Assembly (NCBI RefSeq): GCF_030268685.1
Contig: NZ_BSRQ01000003.1
Coordinates: 62,001 to 126,000 of the forward strand
DNA: 64,000 nt
Reading direction: 5' to 3'
From: Microtetraspora sp. NBRC 13810
Lineage (GTDB): Bacteria > Actinomycetota > Actinomycetes > Streptosporangiales > Streptosporangiaceae
The translations under genes were made by a program, and so were the position numbers. The notes under the pieces were generated by a model. It was not told where the DNA came from and searched no databases. It saw only the letters and a program-made list of their open reading frames with translations. Positions 41,186 to 49,311 of this stretch are shown piece after piece. The first letter of the stretch is position 1, and each line of letters begins with the position of its first letter.

Positions 41186-42048
41186 AGCTGGCGTTGCTCG
41201 ACGGGCTCCGGCTCGCCGCCGTCCGCGACGGCATGGCCGTCGACGTCACCGCCGCCCTGCCCTGGGCGCACGACGCCGATCCGCTGACCGCCGGATGGTG
41301 GCGGCGGCTGTGCCGTGACTTCGCCGAGGCGCGCCCGGCGCTGGAGGAGGCGGCCGGGACGGGCAGGGCGGTGCCGCTGGACTCGGCGCGGCTGCTCGCC
41401 CCGGTGCTCAACCCGTCCAAGATCGTGGCCTGCGCGAGCAACTACGCCGACCACGTGGCGGAGATGCACGAGGTGCAGCGGCGCACGCTGGGGCGGGTCG
41501 AGTCGTGGATGATGGAGTTCGACGTCTTCCTCAAGGCGCCGTCGTCCATCTCGGGCCCCGGCGACGACATCGTGCTCCCGCCGGAGGTGGTCGCGGCCGG
41601 GCAGGAGATCCACCACGAGTCGGAGCTGGTCGTCGTGATCGGCTCGGGCGGCAGGGACATCCCCGAGGACACCGCGCTCGGCCATGTCTTCGGTTACACC
41701 CTCGGCCTGGACATCACGGTGCGCAGCGCGGCCGACCGGTCCCGGCGCAAGAGCTACGACACGTTCTCGCCGATCGGCCCGTGGGTGGTCACCGCCGACG
41801 AGGCCGGCGACCCGGGCGACCTGGACATCGTGCTCCAGGTGAACGGCGAGGACCGGCAGCGGGTGAACACCGCCACCCTGGTCACCAAGGTGCCCGCCAT
41901 CGTGTCGTACGCGTCGAGGATGATGACGCTCCTGCCCGGCGATGTCATCTTCACCGGGGCCCCGCCCGGGGTCGGCGCCATCCACCGGGGCGACCGGCTG
42001 ACGACGTGGATCAGCCGGATCGGCCCGATGACCCTCGACGTGCGCTGA
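41182..42048 (+). CDS. Fumarylacetoacetate hydrolase-family protein (fumaryl/maleylpyruvate hydrolase candidate)
   Basis: The 288-residue protein has the FAH fold with metal ligands in QEIHHESELVVVIG and GYTLGLDITVR, preceded by CASNYADHVAEM and followed by PGDVIFTGAPPGVGAIHRGD. Metal-dependent family members split C-C bonds of acylpyruvates. With the dioxygenase it would hydrolyse the ring-opened product to pyruvate plus fumarate or maleate. No maleylpyruvate isomerase gene is nearby, so it may hydrolyse maleylpyruvate directly or rely on an isomerase elsewhere. The ATG overlaps the dioxygenase stop by four bases. Confidence 0.9.
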   Translation: MKLALLDGLRLAAVRDGMAVDVTAALPWAHDADPLTAGWWRRLCRDFAEARPALEEAAGTGRAVPLDSARLLAPVLNPSKIVACASNYADHVAEMHEVQRRTLGRVESWMMEFDVFLKAPSSISGPGDDIVLPPEVVAAGQEIHHESELVVVIGSGGRDIPEDTALGHVFGYTLGLDITVRSAADRSRRKSYDTFSPIGPWVVTADEAGDPGDLDIVLQVNGEDRQRVNTATLVTKVPAIVSYASRMMTLLPGDVIFTGAPPGVGAIHRGDRLTTWISRIGPMTLDVR

Positions 42049-42089
42049 GGGAGCCCGCGCGGGACGGCCCCACGATGCGGCGGCGGCCG

Positions 42090-42407
42090 TCAGGCCGCCT
42101 CCGCCGCCTCGCCCGCCTGCTGGAGGGCGGTGGAGAAGTGCTGGTCGGAGAGGATGTGGCCGACGCCGACGACGAGGACGACCGGCCATTCGACGACCCC
42201 CAGGACACCGAGCGCGCCGAGCACGGCGTAGAAGGCCAGCCTGTCCGGCTCGGGCATGGCGAGGCTGCCGAGAACCGGGACGTGGACCGAGGGCCGTCGC
42301 GGAGCCCGCCGGGCGGAGGTCCGCGCCGTGCCGTCCCGGACGGAGGCGCTCGGCGTACGGCGGCGCGCGGGGGTGGGCGTCCGCGTCGCGGTGGAGGTTT
42401 CGGCCAT
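42090..42407 (-). CDS. Small membrane-anchored protein, unknown function
   Basis: The 105-residue product has a Thr/Arg/Pro-rich N-terminal half (TPTPARRRTPSAS), one or two closely spaced hydrophobic segments (LAFYAVLGALGVLGVVEW, PVVLVVGVGHIL) and a short acidic C-terminal helix. I do not know its function. GGGGGAT precedes the ATG at 42407; an upstream start at 42479 lacks a site. It converges on the FAH gene and follows efeB on the same strand with a hairpin between, so it is probably separate. Confidence 0.6.
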   Translation of the reverse strand: MAETSTATRTPTPARRRTPSASVRDGTARTSARRAPRRPSVHVPVLGSLAMPEPDRLAFYAVLGALGVLGVVEWPVVLVVGVGHILSDQHFSTALQQAGEAAEAA

Positions 42408-42470
42408 AAGATCCCCCTTTGATGTGACATGTACCGCACGGGTGCCCTGCCGGTGACCCGGATAACACCG

Positions 42471-42490
42471 GGCGGCCAAACTTTGCCGCC
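42471..42490 (-). terminator. 6-bp stem hairpin after efeB
   Basis: GGCGGC at 42471-42476 pairs with GCCGCC at 42485-42490 around CAAACTTT, 46 bases downstream of the efeB stop. A second small inverted repeat (CCGGTG/CACCGG, 42450-42471) abuts it. Confidence 0.45.
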
Positions 42491-42536
42491 TTTACCCGCC
42501 GCCGACGTCCGGCTCCGGGCGGCTTCGACGCGGGTC

Positions 42537-43793
42537 CTAGCCGAACAGCGCGCGTCCCCAGAAGTCGCCGCCGTCGCGGACGCCGGGCGGGCAGGCGAAC
42601 AGGGCGCTGGAGACGTGCTTGATGTACTCGTTGAGCGCGTCGGACCTCGCCAGCGCGGACTGCACCGGGACGAACTGGCGGCGCGGGTCGCGCTGGTAGG
42701 CCATGAAGAACAGGCCGGCGTCGAGGCGGCCGAGGCCGTCGGAGCCGTCCACGTAGTTGTAGCCGCGCCGGAGCAGGTGGGCGCCGTCGTTGTTGGTGGG
42801 ATGCGCCAGCCGTACGTGGGCGTCGTCCTTGATCAGGGGCCGGCCGTCGGAGCCGGTGAGGGTGAGGTCGAGCGGGTCGAACTCCTTCTTCCCGCCCAGT
42901 GGCGCGCCCTCGCCCTTGTCCCTGCCGAAGATCTGCTCCTGCTCGGCGAGCGGGGCGCGGTCCCAGGTCTCGATCTGCATCCGGATCTTGCGGGTGACGA
43001 GGTAGCTGCCGCCGGTCATCCACGCGGGGCCGTCGCCGGGGCCGACCCAGAGCTGCTCGCGCAGCAGGGCGGAGTCCTCCAGCTTGAGGTTCGCGGTGCC
43101 GTCCTTGAAGCCCATGAGGTTGCGCGGGGTGGCCTGGGCCCGGGAGGTGGAGGAAGTGCGGCCGAAACCGAGCTGCGACCAGCGCACCGAGACCCGGCCG
43201 AAGCCGATCCTGGCGAGGTTGCGGATGGCGTGCACGGCCACCTGGGGGTCGTGCGCGCACGCCTGGACGCAGATGTCGCCGCCGGAGATCCCCGGGACGA
43301 GGGCGTCGCCGGGGAACTTCGGCAGGTCGGCCAGCGCGGCCGGCTTCCTGGCCGCGAACCCGAACCGGTCGTCGAACAGCGCGGGGCCGAAGCCGACGGT
43401 GAGGGTGAGGCCGGAGGCGGGCAGGCCGAGCGCCTCACCGGTGTCGTCCGGCGGCGCCTCGGGCAGCCCGCCGACCGCGCCGAAGGCGCCGGCCTCCTTG
43501 CCCTGCGTCATCCTGGCCGCCGCCGCGGTCCACTCCTGGAGGAGCTCCGACAGCTCCGCCCGCTCCCCCGTGGTGACGTCGAAGGACACGAAGTGCAGCC
43601 GGTCCTGGGCGGGGGTGACGATCCCGGCCTGGTGCTCGCCGTAGAACGGGTACGGGGTGCCCGCCTCTTCGCCCGCGGCGGGCCGCGGCGGCTCGCCGGG
43701 GAAGGCGCGCGCCGCGAGCGCGCCGGCGCCGGCGGCGGCCACGCCCGCCGCCCCCAGCCCGAACAGCCTTCTCCTGCTGACCTGCTCAGCCAC
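42537..43793 (-). CDS. efeB: EfeB, Tat-exported dye-decolorizing-type haem peroxidase
   Basis: The 418-residue precursor starts with a twin-arginine signal (SRRRLFGLGAAGVAAAG), so it is folded with haem before export. DyP hallmarks are the GxxDG motif in MGFKDGT and the proximal histidine region HPTNNDGAHLLRRGYNY. In EfeUOB systems EfeB is proposed to oxidise ferrous iron or release iron from haem outside the membrane. It is the third gene after efeU and efeO, with 42 bases to efeO, the same order as in E. coli. Confidence 0.94.
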   Translation of the reverse strand: MAEQVSRRRLFGLGAAGVAAAGAGALAARAFPGEPPRPAAGEEAGTPYPFYGEHQAGIVTPAQDRLHFVSFDVTTGERAELSELLQEWTAAAARMTQGKEAGAFGAVGGLPEAPPDDTGEALGLPASGLTLTVGFGPALFDDRFGFAARKPAALADLPKFPGDALVPGISGGDICVQACAHDPQVAVHAIRNLARIGFGRVSVRWSQLGFGRTSSTSRAQATPRNLMGFKDGTANLKLEDSALLREQLWVGPGDGPAWMTGGSYLVTRKIRMQIETWDRAPLAEQEQIFGRDKGEGAPLGGKKEFDPLDLTLTGSDGRPLIKDDAHVRLAHPTNNDGAHLLRRGYNYVDGSDGLGRLDAGLFFMAYQRDPRRQFVPVQSALARSDALNEYIKHVSSALFACPPGVRDGGDFWGRALFG

Positions 43794-43835
43794 TGCGATC
43801 CTCCCTGGACGGCACGCGCCCCACGGCCGGGCGGC

Positions 43836-44972
43836 TCATCCCGCGATGACCGCGGCGATCTTGCTGATCGGCTCGGCCAGCGCGTTGATCGCGTCGGACA
43901 GCGTCTTCAGCTCGGCCTCCGACAGCTCGTTGTGCAGCTTCCAGCCGTCGCCCTGCCGGTGGGCGCCGAGCGCGGCCTCGGCCGCGGCGAACTTGTCGTC
44001 GAGCGTCTTCACCAGATCGGGCGAGCGCTGTTCGAGGACGGGACGCAGGGCCTGCACGGCCGCCTTGGAGCCCTCCAGGTTGGCGTCGAAGTCCCACAGG
44101 TCGGTGTGCGACCAGATGTCCTCCTCACCGGTGATCTTCCCGGTGGCGACCTCGTCCAGCAGCCCCTTGGCGCCGTTGGCGAGCTGGACCGGTGAGAGCT
44201 TGGCGGAGTTCGCCCTGTCCACGATGGTCCTGACGTCGGTCATCAGCTTGTCGGCGACCGGGCCGTCGGCGGAGACGTCCTTCTTGATCCACAGGTCCTT
44301 CTCGATCCGGTGGAAGCCGGTCCATTCCTGGCCCGGCTCCAGGTCGGCCTCGCGGGCGTCGATCGCCGGGTCGAGGTCGCCGAAGATCTCGGCGACCGGC
44401 TCGATCCGCTCCCAGTACGTGCGCGCGACCGGGTAGAGCTCCTTGGCCCTGTCGATGTCGGCGGCCTTGACCGCGTCCACGAACTCCTGGGTCTTGACCA
44501 GCAGCGTGTCGCTCTGCGACTTGACGTAGCGCTGGTAGCCGGCGGTCGCCGCGGCGAGCTCGGCGTCGGCGGACAGCGGCTGGGCGGTGCCGGACACCTT
44601 CAGCGCGCTGCGGATGCCGTTGCCGACCATCCCGGGCTTGCAGGCGGCCTCGTAGGCGCCCGGCGGCAGCTCGACGATGACGTCCCTGGTCAGGCCGGGC
44701 ACGATGTTCTCCACCTCGCCCATCACCCGGTCGCCCGGCGCGTAGACGTAGAACTCGGTGACCTTGGTGCCGTTGTTGGTGATCGCGAAGGTGGAGGTGC
44801 CCGCGGTGACCTCGCCGGCGGCGACCTTGCACTCGGTGTCGTTCGCCGCGACGGCGATCTTGGCGTCCTCGGCGGGCGCGGCGCCCGGGGTGCCGGACTG
44901 CGTCTCGCCCGAGCAGGCGGCCAGCGTCGCCGCGGCCAGGCCGGCGGTGGCGAGCAGGAGGAGGGTGCGCAT
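43836..44972 (-). CDS. efeO: EfeO, iron-binding lipoprotein of the EfeUOB system
   Basis: The 378-residue precursor has a lipoprotein signal ending TLAAC, an N-terminal cupredoxin-like domain (about 40-130, GTSTFAITNNGTKVTEFYVY) and a C-terminal M75/imelysin-type domain with the HxxE motif in WTGFHRIEKDLW. EfeO is the periplasmic or wall-side iron carrier that feeds the EfeU channel. I start at the ATG at 44972; a TTG at 44978 would overlap the efeU stop. The gap to the efeU stop is two bases, so the genes are translationally coupled or nearly so. Confidence 0.94.
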   Translation of the reverse strand: MRTLLLLATAGLAAATLAACSGETQSGTPGAAPAEDAKIAVAANDTECKVAAGEVTAGTSTFAITNNGTKVTEFYVYAPGDRVMGEVENIVPGLTRDVIVELPPGAYEAACKPGMVGNGIRSALKVSGTAQPLSADAELAAATAGYQRYVKSQSDTLLVKTQEFVDAVKAADIDRAKELYPVARTYWERIEPVAEIFGDLDPAIDAREADLEPGQEWTGFHRIEKDLWIKKDVSADGPVADKLMTDVRTIVDRANSAKLSPVQLANGAKGLLDEVATGKITGEEDIWSHTDLWDFDANLEGSKAAVQALRPVLEQRSPDLVKTLDDKFAAAEAALGAHRQGDGWKLHNELSEAELKTLSDAINALAEPISKIAAVIAG

Positions 44973-44974
44973 CT

Positions 44975-45820
44975 TCAACTCGTTTCAGCCGTCGCGGGCG
45001 CGGCCGGCGCCGGGCGGTTCGAAGGGGGTCGGAGGAAGAGGATCAGGGTGGGCACGGCGTAGGCGACCCAGGCGACGGTCTCCAGCACGGTCGGCTGCGG
45101 GGTGATGTTGAACATGCCCGCGATCAGGGCCCCCCACCAGGAGTCGGCGGGCAGGATCGCGCTGATGTCGAACGCCTGGGTGGACAGCCCCGGCAGCAGG
45201 TCGGCCTCCTGGAGGTCGTGCACGCCGTACTTGAAGATGCCCGCGGCGACCAGGATGAGCAGCAGCCCGGTCCAGTGGAAGAACGTCGTGAGGTTGATCC
45301 GCAGGGCGCTGCGGTACAGCCCCCAGCCGATCACGACGGACGTGAGGAGGCCCAGGCTGATGCCGATGAGCGGGGTGGCGGTGGTGGTGGCGCCCTGGAC
45401 GGAGGCGAAGAACAGCAGCGCGGTCTCCAGGCCCTCCCTGGCCACGGCGAGGAAGGCCATGACCACGACCGCGAACGGGCCGAGCCTGAGAGCGTCGCCG
45501 AGCCTGGCGCGCAGTTCGCCGGACAGCGACCTGGCGGCCCTGCGCATCCAGAAGATCATCGCGGTGACGAAGACGGTGGCCAGCAGCGAGGTGATCGCGT
45601 CGAAGAGCTCCTGCTGCCGGTGGTCGAGGTGGGCCGCGGTGAAGGTGAGCAGCGCGCCGAAGCCGACCGAGAGCGCCACCGCGGCGAGCACGCCGGTCCA
45701 CACGAGCGGGAGGCGGTCCCTGCGATCGCCCTTGACCAGGAACGCGACGAGCACGGAGACCACCAGAGTGGCCTCCAGCCCTTCGCGCAGGCCGATGAGA
45801 AAGCTGGCGAACACCGTCAC
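44975..45820 (-). CDS. efeU: EfeU, FTR1-family iron permease
   Basis: The 281-residue membrane protein has seven helices and the two REGLE motifs of FTR1 iron permeases (GLREGLEATL near the N-terminus and AREGLETALLF in the middle). These glutamates pass ferric or ferrous iron across the membrane. It is the first gene of the efeUOB operon. A DtxR/IdeR-type iron box begins ten bases upstream of the GTG start, consistent with repression when iron is ample. Confidence 0.95.
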   Translation of the reverse strand: MTVFASFLIGLREGLEATLVVSVLVAFLVKGDRRDRLPLVWTGVLAAVALSVGFGALLTFTAAHLDHRQQELFDAITSLLATVFVTAMIFWMRRAARSLSGELRARLGDALRLGPFAVVVMAFLAVAREGLETALLFFASVQGATTTATPLIGISLGLLTSVVIGWGLYRSALRINLTTFFHWTGLLLILVAAGIFKYGVHDLQEADLLPGLSTQAFDISAILPADSWWGALIAGMFNITPQPTVLETVAWVAYAVPTLILFLRPPSNRPAPAAPATAETS

Positions 45821-45829
45821 TCCATACTC

Positions 45830-45848
45830 TTTGGCAAGGCTTACCTAA
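45830..45848 (-). promoter_or_regulatory. Iron box (DtxR/IdeR/DmdR-type operator) of efeUOB
   Basis: On the minus strand the 19-mer TTAGGTAAGCCTTGCCAAA matches the textbook box TTAGGTTAGGCTAACCTAA at 14 of 19 positions, including the intact TTAGGT half. It is directly upstream of efeU. Confidence 0.7.
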
Positions 45849-46056
45849 TTGGGGCAGGAAGCACCATACTCCTCCGCCTGTCAGATCGACAGCCGGGGCG
45901 GCTTCGTGCGCGCACGCTACGCGAACCCCACCCGTCCGTCCTTTCACCGCACTCATCCGCGCACAACCCCTTCACAGCCGACTGCCGCCGGTTTACGTTC
46001 CGTGGAGCGTTGTATGTCAGTGATCTCCACTCTTCGACTGAGAATGAGGAACCTGC

Positions 46057-47631
46057 ATGCGCACAACCCGGCGCAGGGGTGCCACCCGCGTGCTGACCGT
46101 CGCCGCGGCGCTCGCCCTTCCCCTCACCCTCGCCCCGCCCGCCCAGGCCGATCCGGTCCCGAGCAGGTCAGAGAAAAAGCTGATCGACTCGGTGACGGCA
46201 GTGGGCGCGAAGCGGCATCTGGCCGCCTTCCAGTCCATCGCGAACGCCAACGGCGGCACCCGGGCCTCGGGCACCCCCGGCTATGACGCCTCCCGCGACT
46301 ACGTCGCCGGCAAGCTCCGCAAGGCGGGGTACACGGTCACCGTCCAGCCGTTCGAGTTCCCGTTCTTCGAGGAGCGGGCCACGGCGTCGATGGCGCAGGT
46401 GTCGCCCGAGCCGAAGACGTACGCGCCCACGCCGCCCGACGGTTCGGCGATCGGCGAGTTCGCGACGATGAGCTATTCGGCGGCGGGCGACGTCACCGCG
46501 ACCGTGCAGGGCGTGGACCTGACCCTGCCGCCGAGCCCGGCGCCGAGCTCCACCTCGGGCTGTGAGGCGGCCGACTTCGCGGGCTTCACCGCGGGCAACA
46601 TCGCGCTGATCCAGCGCGGCACGTGCGACTTCGTGGTCAAGGCCACGAACGCGGAGGCGGCCGGCGCCTCGGCGGTCATCATCTTCAACGAGGGCCAGCC
46701 GGGCCGTACGGAGACGCTGCTCGGCAACCTGGGCGCGCCGGACGTGGGCATCCCGGTCGTCGGGGTCGGCTTCGCGGTGGGCGAGGAGCTGAACTCCCCC
46801 GCCGGCACCGTGGTACACCTGGTCACCGACACCGTCAGCGAGCTGCGCACCACCTCCAACGTGCTGGCCGAGTCCAGGTGGGGCGACCCGAACAGGACGG
46901 TCATGCTCGGCTCCCACCTCGACTCCGTGTCGGCCGGGCCGGGGATCAACGACAACGGGTCGGGCAGTTCGGCGATCCTGACCGTGGCCGAGGCGCTGGG
47001 CCGGGTGCCCACCGTCAACAAGCTGCGTTTCGCCTGGTGGGGCGCCGAGGAGCTGGGCCTGCTGGGCGCCGAGCACTACGTGGCCGCCCTGTCGCCCCAG
47101 GAGCTGGCGAAGATCAAGCTGTACCTGAACTTCGACATGGTGGGCTCGCCCAACTACGCCTTCAAGATCTACGACGGTGACGACTCCGACGCGACCGGCG
47201 CCCCCGCCGGCCCGCCCGGATCGGACGAGATCGAGGCGCTGTTCGAGCGCTACTTCGACACCCTCCGCCAGCCGCACAACGGCACCGACTTCGACGGCCG
47301 CTCCGACTACGGCCCGTTCATCGCGGCCGGCGTCCCGGCCGGCGGCCTGTTCACCGGCGCGGAGGGCGTCAAGACGGCCGAGGAGGCCAGGCTGTTCGGC
47401 GGCACCGCGGGGCAGCCGTACGACCCGTGCTACCACCAGGCGTGCGACACGACGGCCAACATCAGCGACAAGGCGCTCGCGGTGAACACCGGCGCGATCG
47501 CCACCGCCGCCGTGGTCTACGCCTACAGCAGGAACCTGCCGGGACCGGACACCGCCGCCGCGCCCAAGGCGGCGAAGACGGCGAAGGCCGGTGCGGTCAA
47601 GGCCGTCCTGCACGACCGCGCCTCCCGCTAG
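46057..47631 (+). CDS. Secreted M28-family zinc aminopeptidase with PA domain
   Basis: The 524-residue precursor has a Sec signal (cleavage near AQA-DP). A protease-associated domain (about 140-265, including GNIALIQRGTCDFVVKATNA) is inserted in the M28 fold. Zinc ligands are visible in MLGSHLDSVSAGPG, the following NDNGSG, WGAEELGLLG with catalytic Glu, FDMVGS and CYHQACDTTANI. The order matches Streptomyces griseus and yeast Y-type aminopeptidases, which remove hydrophobic N-terminal residues. A Lys/Ala-rich tail ends the protein. GAGGA precedes the ATG. It diverges from efeU and has its own terminator. Confidence 0.93.
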   Translation: MRTTRRRGATRVLTVAAALALPLTLAPPAQADPVPSRSEKKLIDSVTAVGAKRHLAAFQSIANANGGTRASGTPGYDASRDYVAGKLRKAGYTVTVQPFEFPFFEERATASMAQVSPEPKTYAPTPPDGSAIGEFATMSYSAAGDVTATVQGVDLTLPPSPAPSSTSGCEAADFAGFTAGNIALIQRGTCDFVVKATNAEAAGASAVIIFNEGQPGRTETLLGNLGAPDVGIPVVGVGFAVGEELNSPAGTVVHLVTDTVSELRTTSNVLAESRWGDPNRTVMLGSHLDSVSAGPGINDNGSGSSAILTVAEALGRVPTVNKLRFAWWGAEELGLLGAEHYVAALSPQELAKIKLYLNFDMVGSPNYAFKIYDGDDSDATGAPAGPPGSDEIEALFERYFDTLRQPHNGTDFDGRSDYGPFIAAGVPAGGLFTGAEGVKTAEEARLFGGTAGQPYDPCYHQACDTTANISDKALAVNTGAIATAAVVYAYSRNLPGPDTAAAPKAAKTAKAGAVKAVLHDRASR

Positions 47632-47648
47632 CGGCACCCGCACGAAAG

Positions 47649-47685
47649 GACGCGGCCGTGCGCCCTGAGGGCGCACGGCCGCGTC
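47649..47685. terminator. 17-bp perfect stem, bidirectional terminator
   Basis: GACGCGGCCGTGCGCCC at 47649-47665 and its exact complement at 47669-47685 enclose TGA. It sits between the stops of the convergent peptidase and His-rich genes. Confidence 0.85.
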
Positions 47686-47718
47686 ATCGGGGTCCCCGCC
47701 GACGACCCCGGGTGCCGG

Positions 47719-48159
47719 TCAGTGACCGTGGCCGTGGTGGTCGTCATGGCCGTGGTCGTGGTCGTGGTCGTGACCGTGGTCGTCGTGCTTGGCCGGGCGG
47801 AAGTCGCGGCGGTCGAAGCCGTGGCGCCGGGCGTAGTCGGAGGACACGACCCGCCACTTGCCTCCACTCCACCGGTAGAAACGGTGCCCGTCGTAGCGGT
47901 AGTGGTTCCCGTGGTCGCTGCTGAACCAGTCGCCGTGCGCGTGCGCCCGGATCCACAGCCGGCGGCCGTCCCAGCGCCGGGTGTCGGTGTTGTGCCACGC
48001 CGAGTGGCGCACGGTGACGGCGGCGGTGACGGCGGCGGTCCTGGCCGTGGTCTCGCCGGCGGTGGCCGCCGACGCGGCGCCCCCGCTGGTGAAGACGATG
48101 CCGCCCGCGACGGCGAGCGTGGCGGCGGTGGTGATCACGCGACGTGTGATCTTGCCCAT
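47719..48159 (-). CDS. Secreted small protein with His/Asp-rich tail
   Basis: The 146-residue precursor has a clear Sec signal (cleavage near ASA-ATA). The mature middle part has several Trp/Tyr-rich short motifs (RRWDGRRLWIRAH, YRYDGHRFYRWSGG). The C-terminus consists of HD/HG alternations, with 11 His among the last 22 residues, which should bind Zn, Cu or Ni. I know no characterised homolog. AAGGAGG precedes the ATG at 48159 by nine bases. It may buffer metal at the cell surface; the window's several metal systems make that attractive but it is inference. Confidence 0.75.
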   Translation of the reverse strand: MGKITRRVITTAATLAVAGGIVFTSGGAASAATAGETTARTAAVTAAVTVRHSAWHNTDTRRWDGRRLWIRAHAHGDWFSSDHGNHYRYDGHRFYRWSGGKWRVVSSDYARRHGFDRRDFRPAKHDDHGHDHDHDHGHDDHHGHGH

Positions 48160-48480
48160 TTTCCAGTGCCTCCTTGGTACGCACGCCCGTTGCCGTGACT
48201 TCGGACGACGAGCGTGCAGCGTGTTACGTGGGGATTAACGAGGCACTTGTCGCACTTACTCCCAATCATCCCATGATGTGACAATCCCCACGCATGTCCG
48301 AAATATTGAACTTTCATCCTGCTTGTCTCGTTCTACCTCATCCGATGGCGGCGTGGGCGGGGGAGGTCACCGGCCTGCCGGCGAGCGGCGTACCTTCAAG
48401 TTTCCCGCCGTGACCGTGGGAGGCTTCTCCGCGGAACCCCCCGCCCGCACTGGGCCTTTGTACGGGTAACCTTCAAATCG
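48160..48480. other. 321-base divergent region
   Basis: It separates the His-rich protein gene from the double-MerR gene. The half nearest the latter has two ACCTTCAA motifs; the other half is AT-richer (TGTGACAATCCCCAC and nearby) without an element I can name. No gene is supported. Confidence 0.5.
48392..48477 (+). promoter_or_regulatory. Two ACCTTCAA motifs upstream of the MerR-type gene
   Basis: ACCTTCAAG at 48392-48400 and ACCTTCAAA at 48469-48477 are 77 bp apart; the second ends three bases before the start codon. ACCTTCAAG is a common half-element of MerR-family operators, so autoregulation is plausible. Confidence 0.4.
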
Positions 48481-49227
48481 ATGGACGAGAAGGGTGGTGC
48501 GGGGGCGGGACTCCGTCCCGTCGATCTGGCGCGGCTGGCGGGCATCTCCACCCAGCAGGTCCGCAACTACGCCGACGCCGGCATCCTGCCTCCGGCCCCG
48601 CGGACCGCGGCCGGTTACCGCAGGTTCGGCGCGGAGCACCGGCGGGCGCTGCTCACCTTCCGGGCGCTCGGCCGGGGGTACGGGTGGGAGACCGCGCGGG
48701 CGATCATGCGGGCGGTGCACGCCGGCGACCTGCCCGCGGCGCTCGCCCACCTGGACGCCGCGCACGCCGACCTGCACGGGCAGCGACTCTCCCTGCGGGC
48801 CGCGGGCGAGGCGCTCGAAGCGATCGCCGGGCAGGAGCCCGAACCTGCCGCGCTCCCCCGGTCGGGCCTGCGCATCGGCGAGGTCGCCGCCCGTCTCGGC
48901 GTGCGCACGTCCGCGCTGCGGGTGTGGGAGGCGGCCGGCCTGCTGACCCCCCGCCGCGACCGGGGCACCGGCTACCGCCGCTTCTCCCCGGCCGACATCC
49001 GGGACGCCCGCATGATCAACATGCTGCGCCAGGGCCGGCACCCCCTGCCGCAGATCCGGACCATCCTCGACGGGCTGCGCCGCACCGGCAGCACCGAGGC
49101 CCTGCGCGCGGCCGTCGCGCAACGCCGGGCGGGCCTGACCGCGCGGGCCACGGCGATGCTGGCCGCCTCCGCGGACCTGCACCGGTATGTCGCGGGCGAG
49201 GACGCCGGGCACCCGGAGGACTGGTGA
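48481..49227 (+). CDS. TioE-type regulator with two MerR DNA-binding domains
   Basis: The 248-residue protein contains two MerR winged helices in one chain: PVDLARLAGISTQQVRNYAD with TAAGYRRFGAEH (about 13-55), and IGEVAARLGVRTSALRVWEA with RGTGYRRFSPAD (about 130-175). MerR proteins normally dimerise to bring two such domains together; here one chain supplies both, as in the TioE group named from thiocoraline biosynthesis. The ligand is unknown. There is no ribosome-binding site before the ATG at 48481, so the start may be leaderless. The large hydrolase gene follows 84 bases downstream. Confidence 0.87.
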   Translation: MDEKGGAGAGLRPVDLARLAGISTQQVRNYADAGILPPAPRTAAGYRRFGAEHRRALLTFRALGRGYGWETARAIMRAVHAGDLPAALAHLDAAHADLHGQRLSLRAAGEALEAIAGQEPEPAALPRSGLRIGEVAARLGVRTSALRVWEAAGLLTPRRDRGTGYRRFSPADIRDARMINMLRQGRHPLPQIRTILDGLRRTGSTEALRAAVAQRRAGLTARATAMLAASADLHRYVAGEDAGHPEDW

Positions 49228-49311
49228 TTACACCGATGCGGCACGGCTCGCCGCCGTAGATCATCCCTGGTGTGGCCGGCCCGTCCGGCCGCCGAAAGGA
49301 GAACTGACGGC

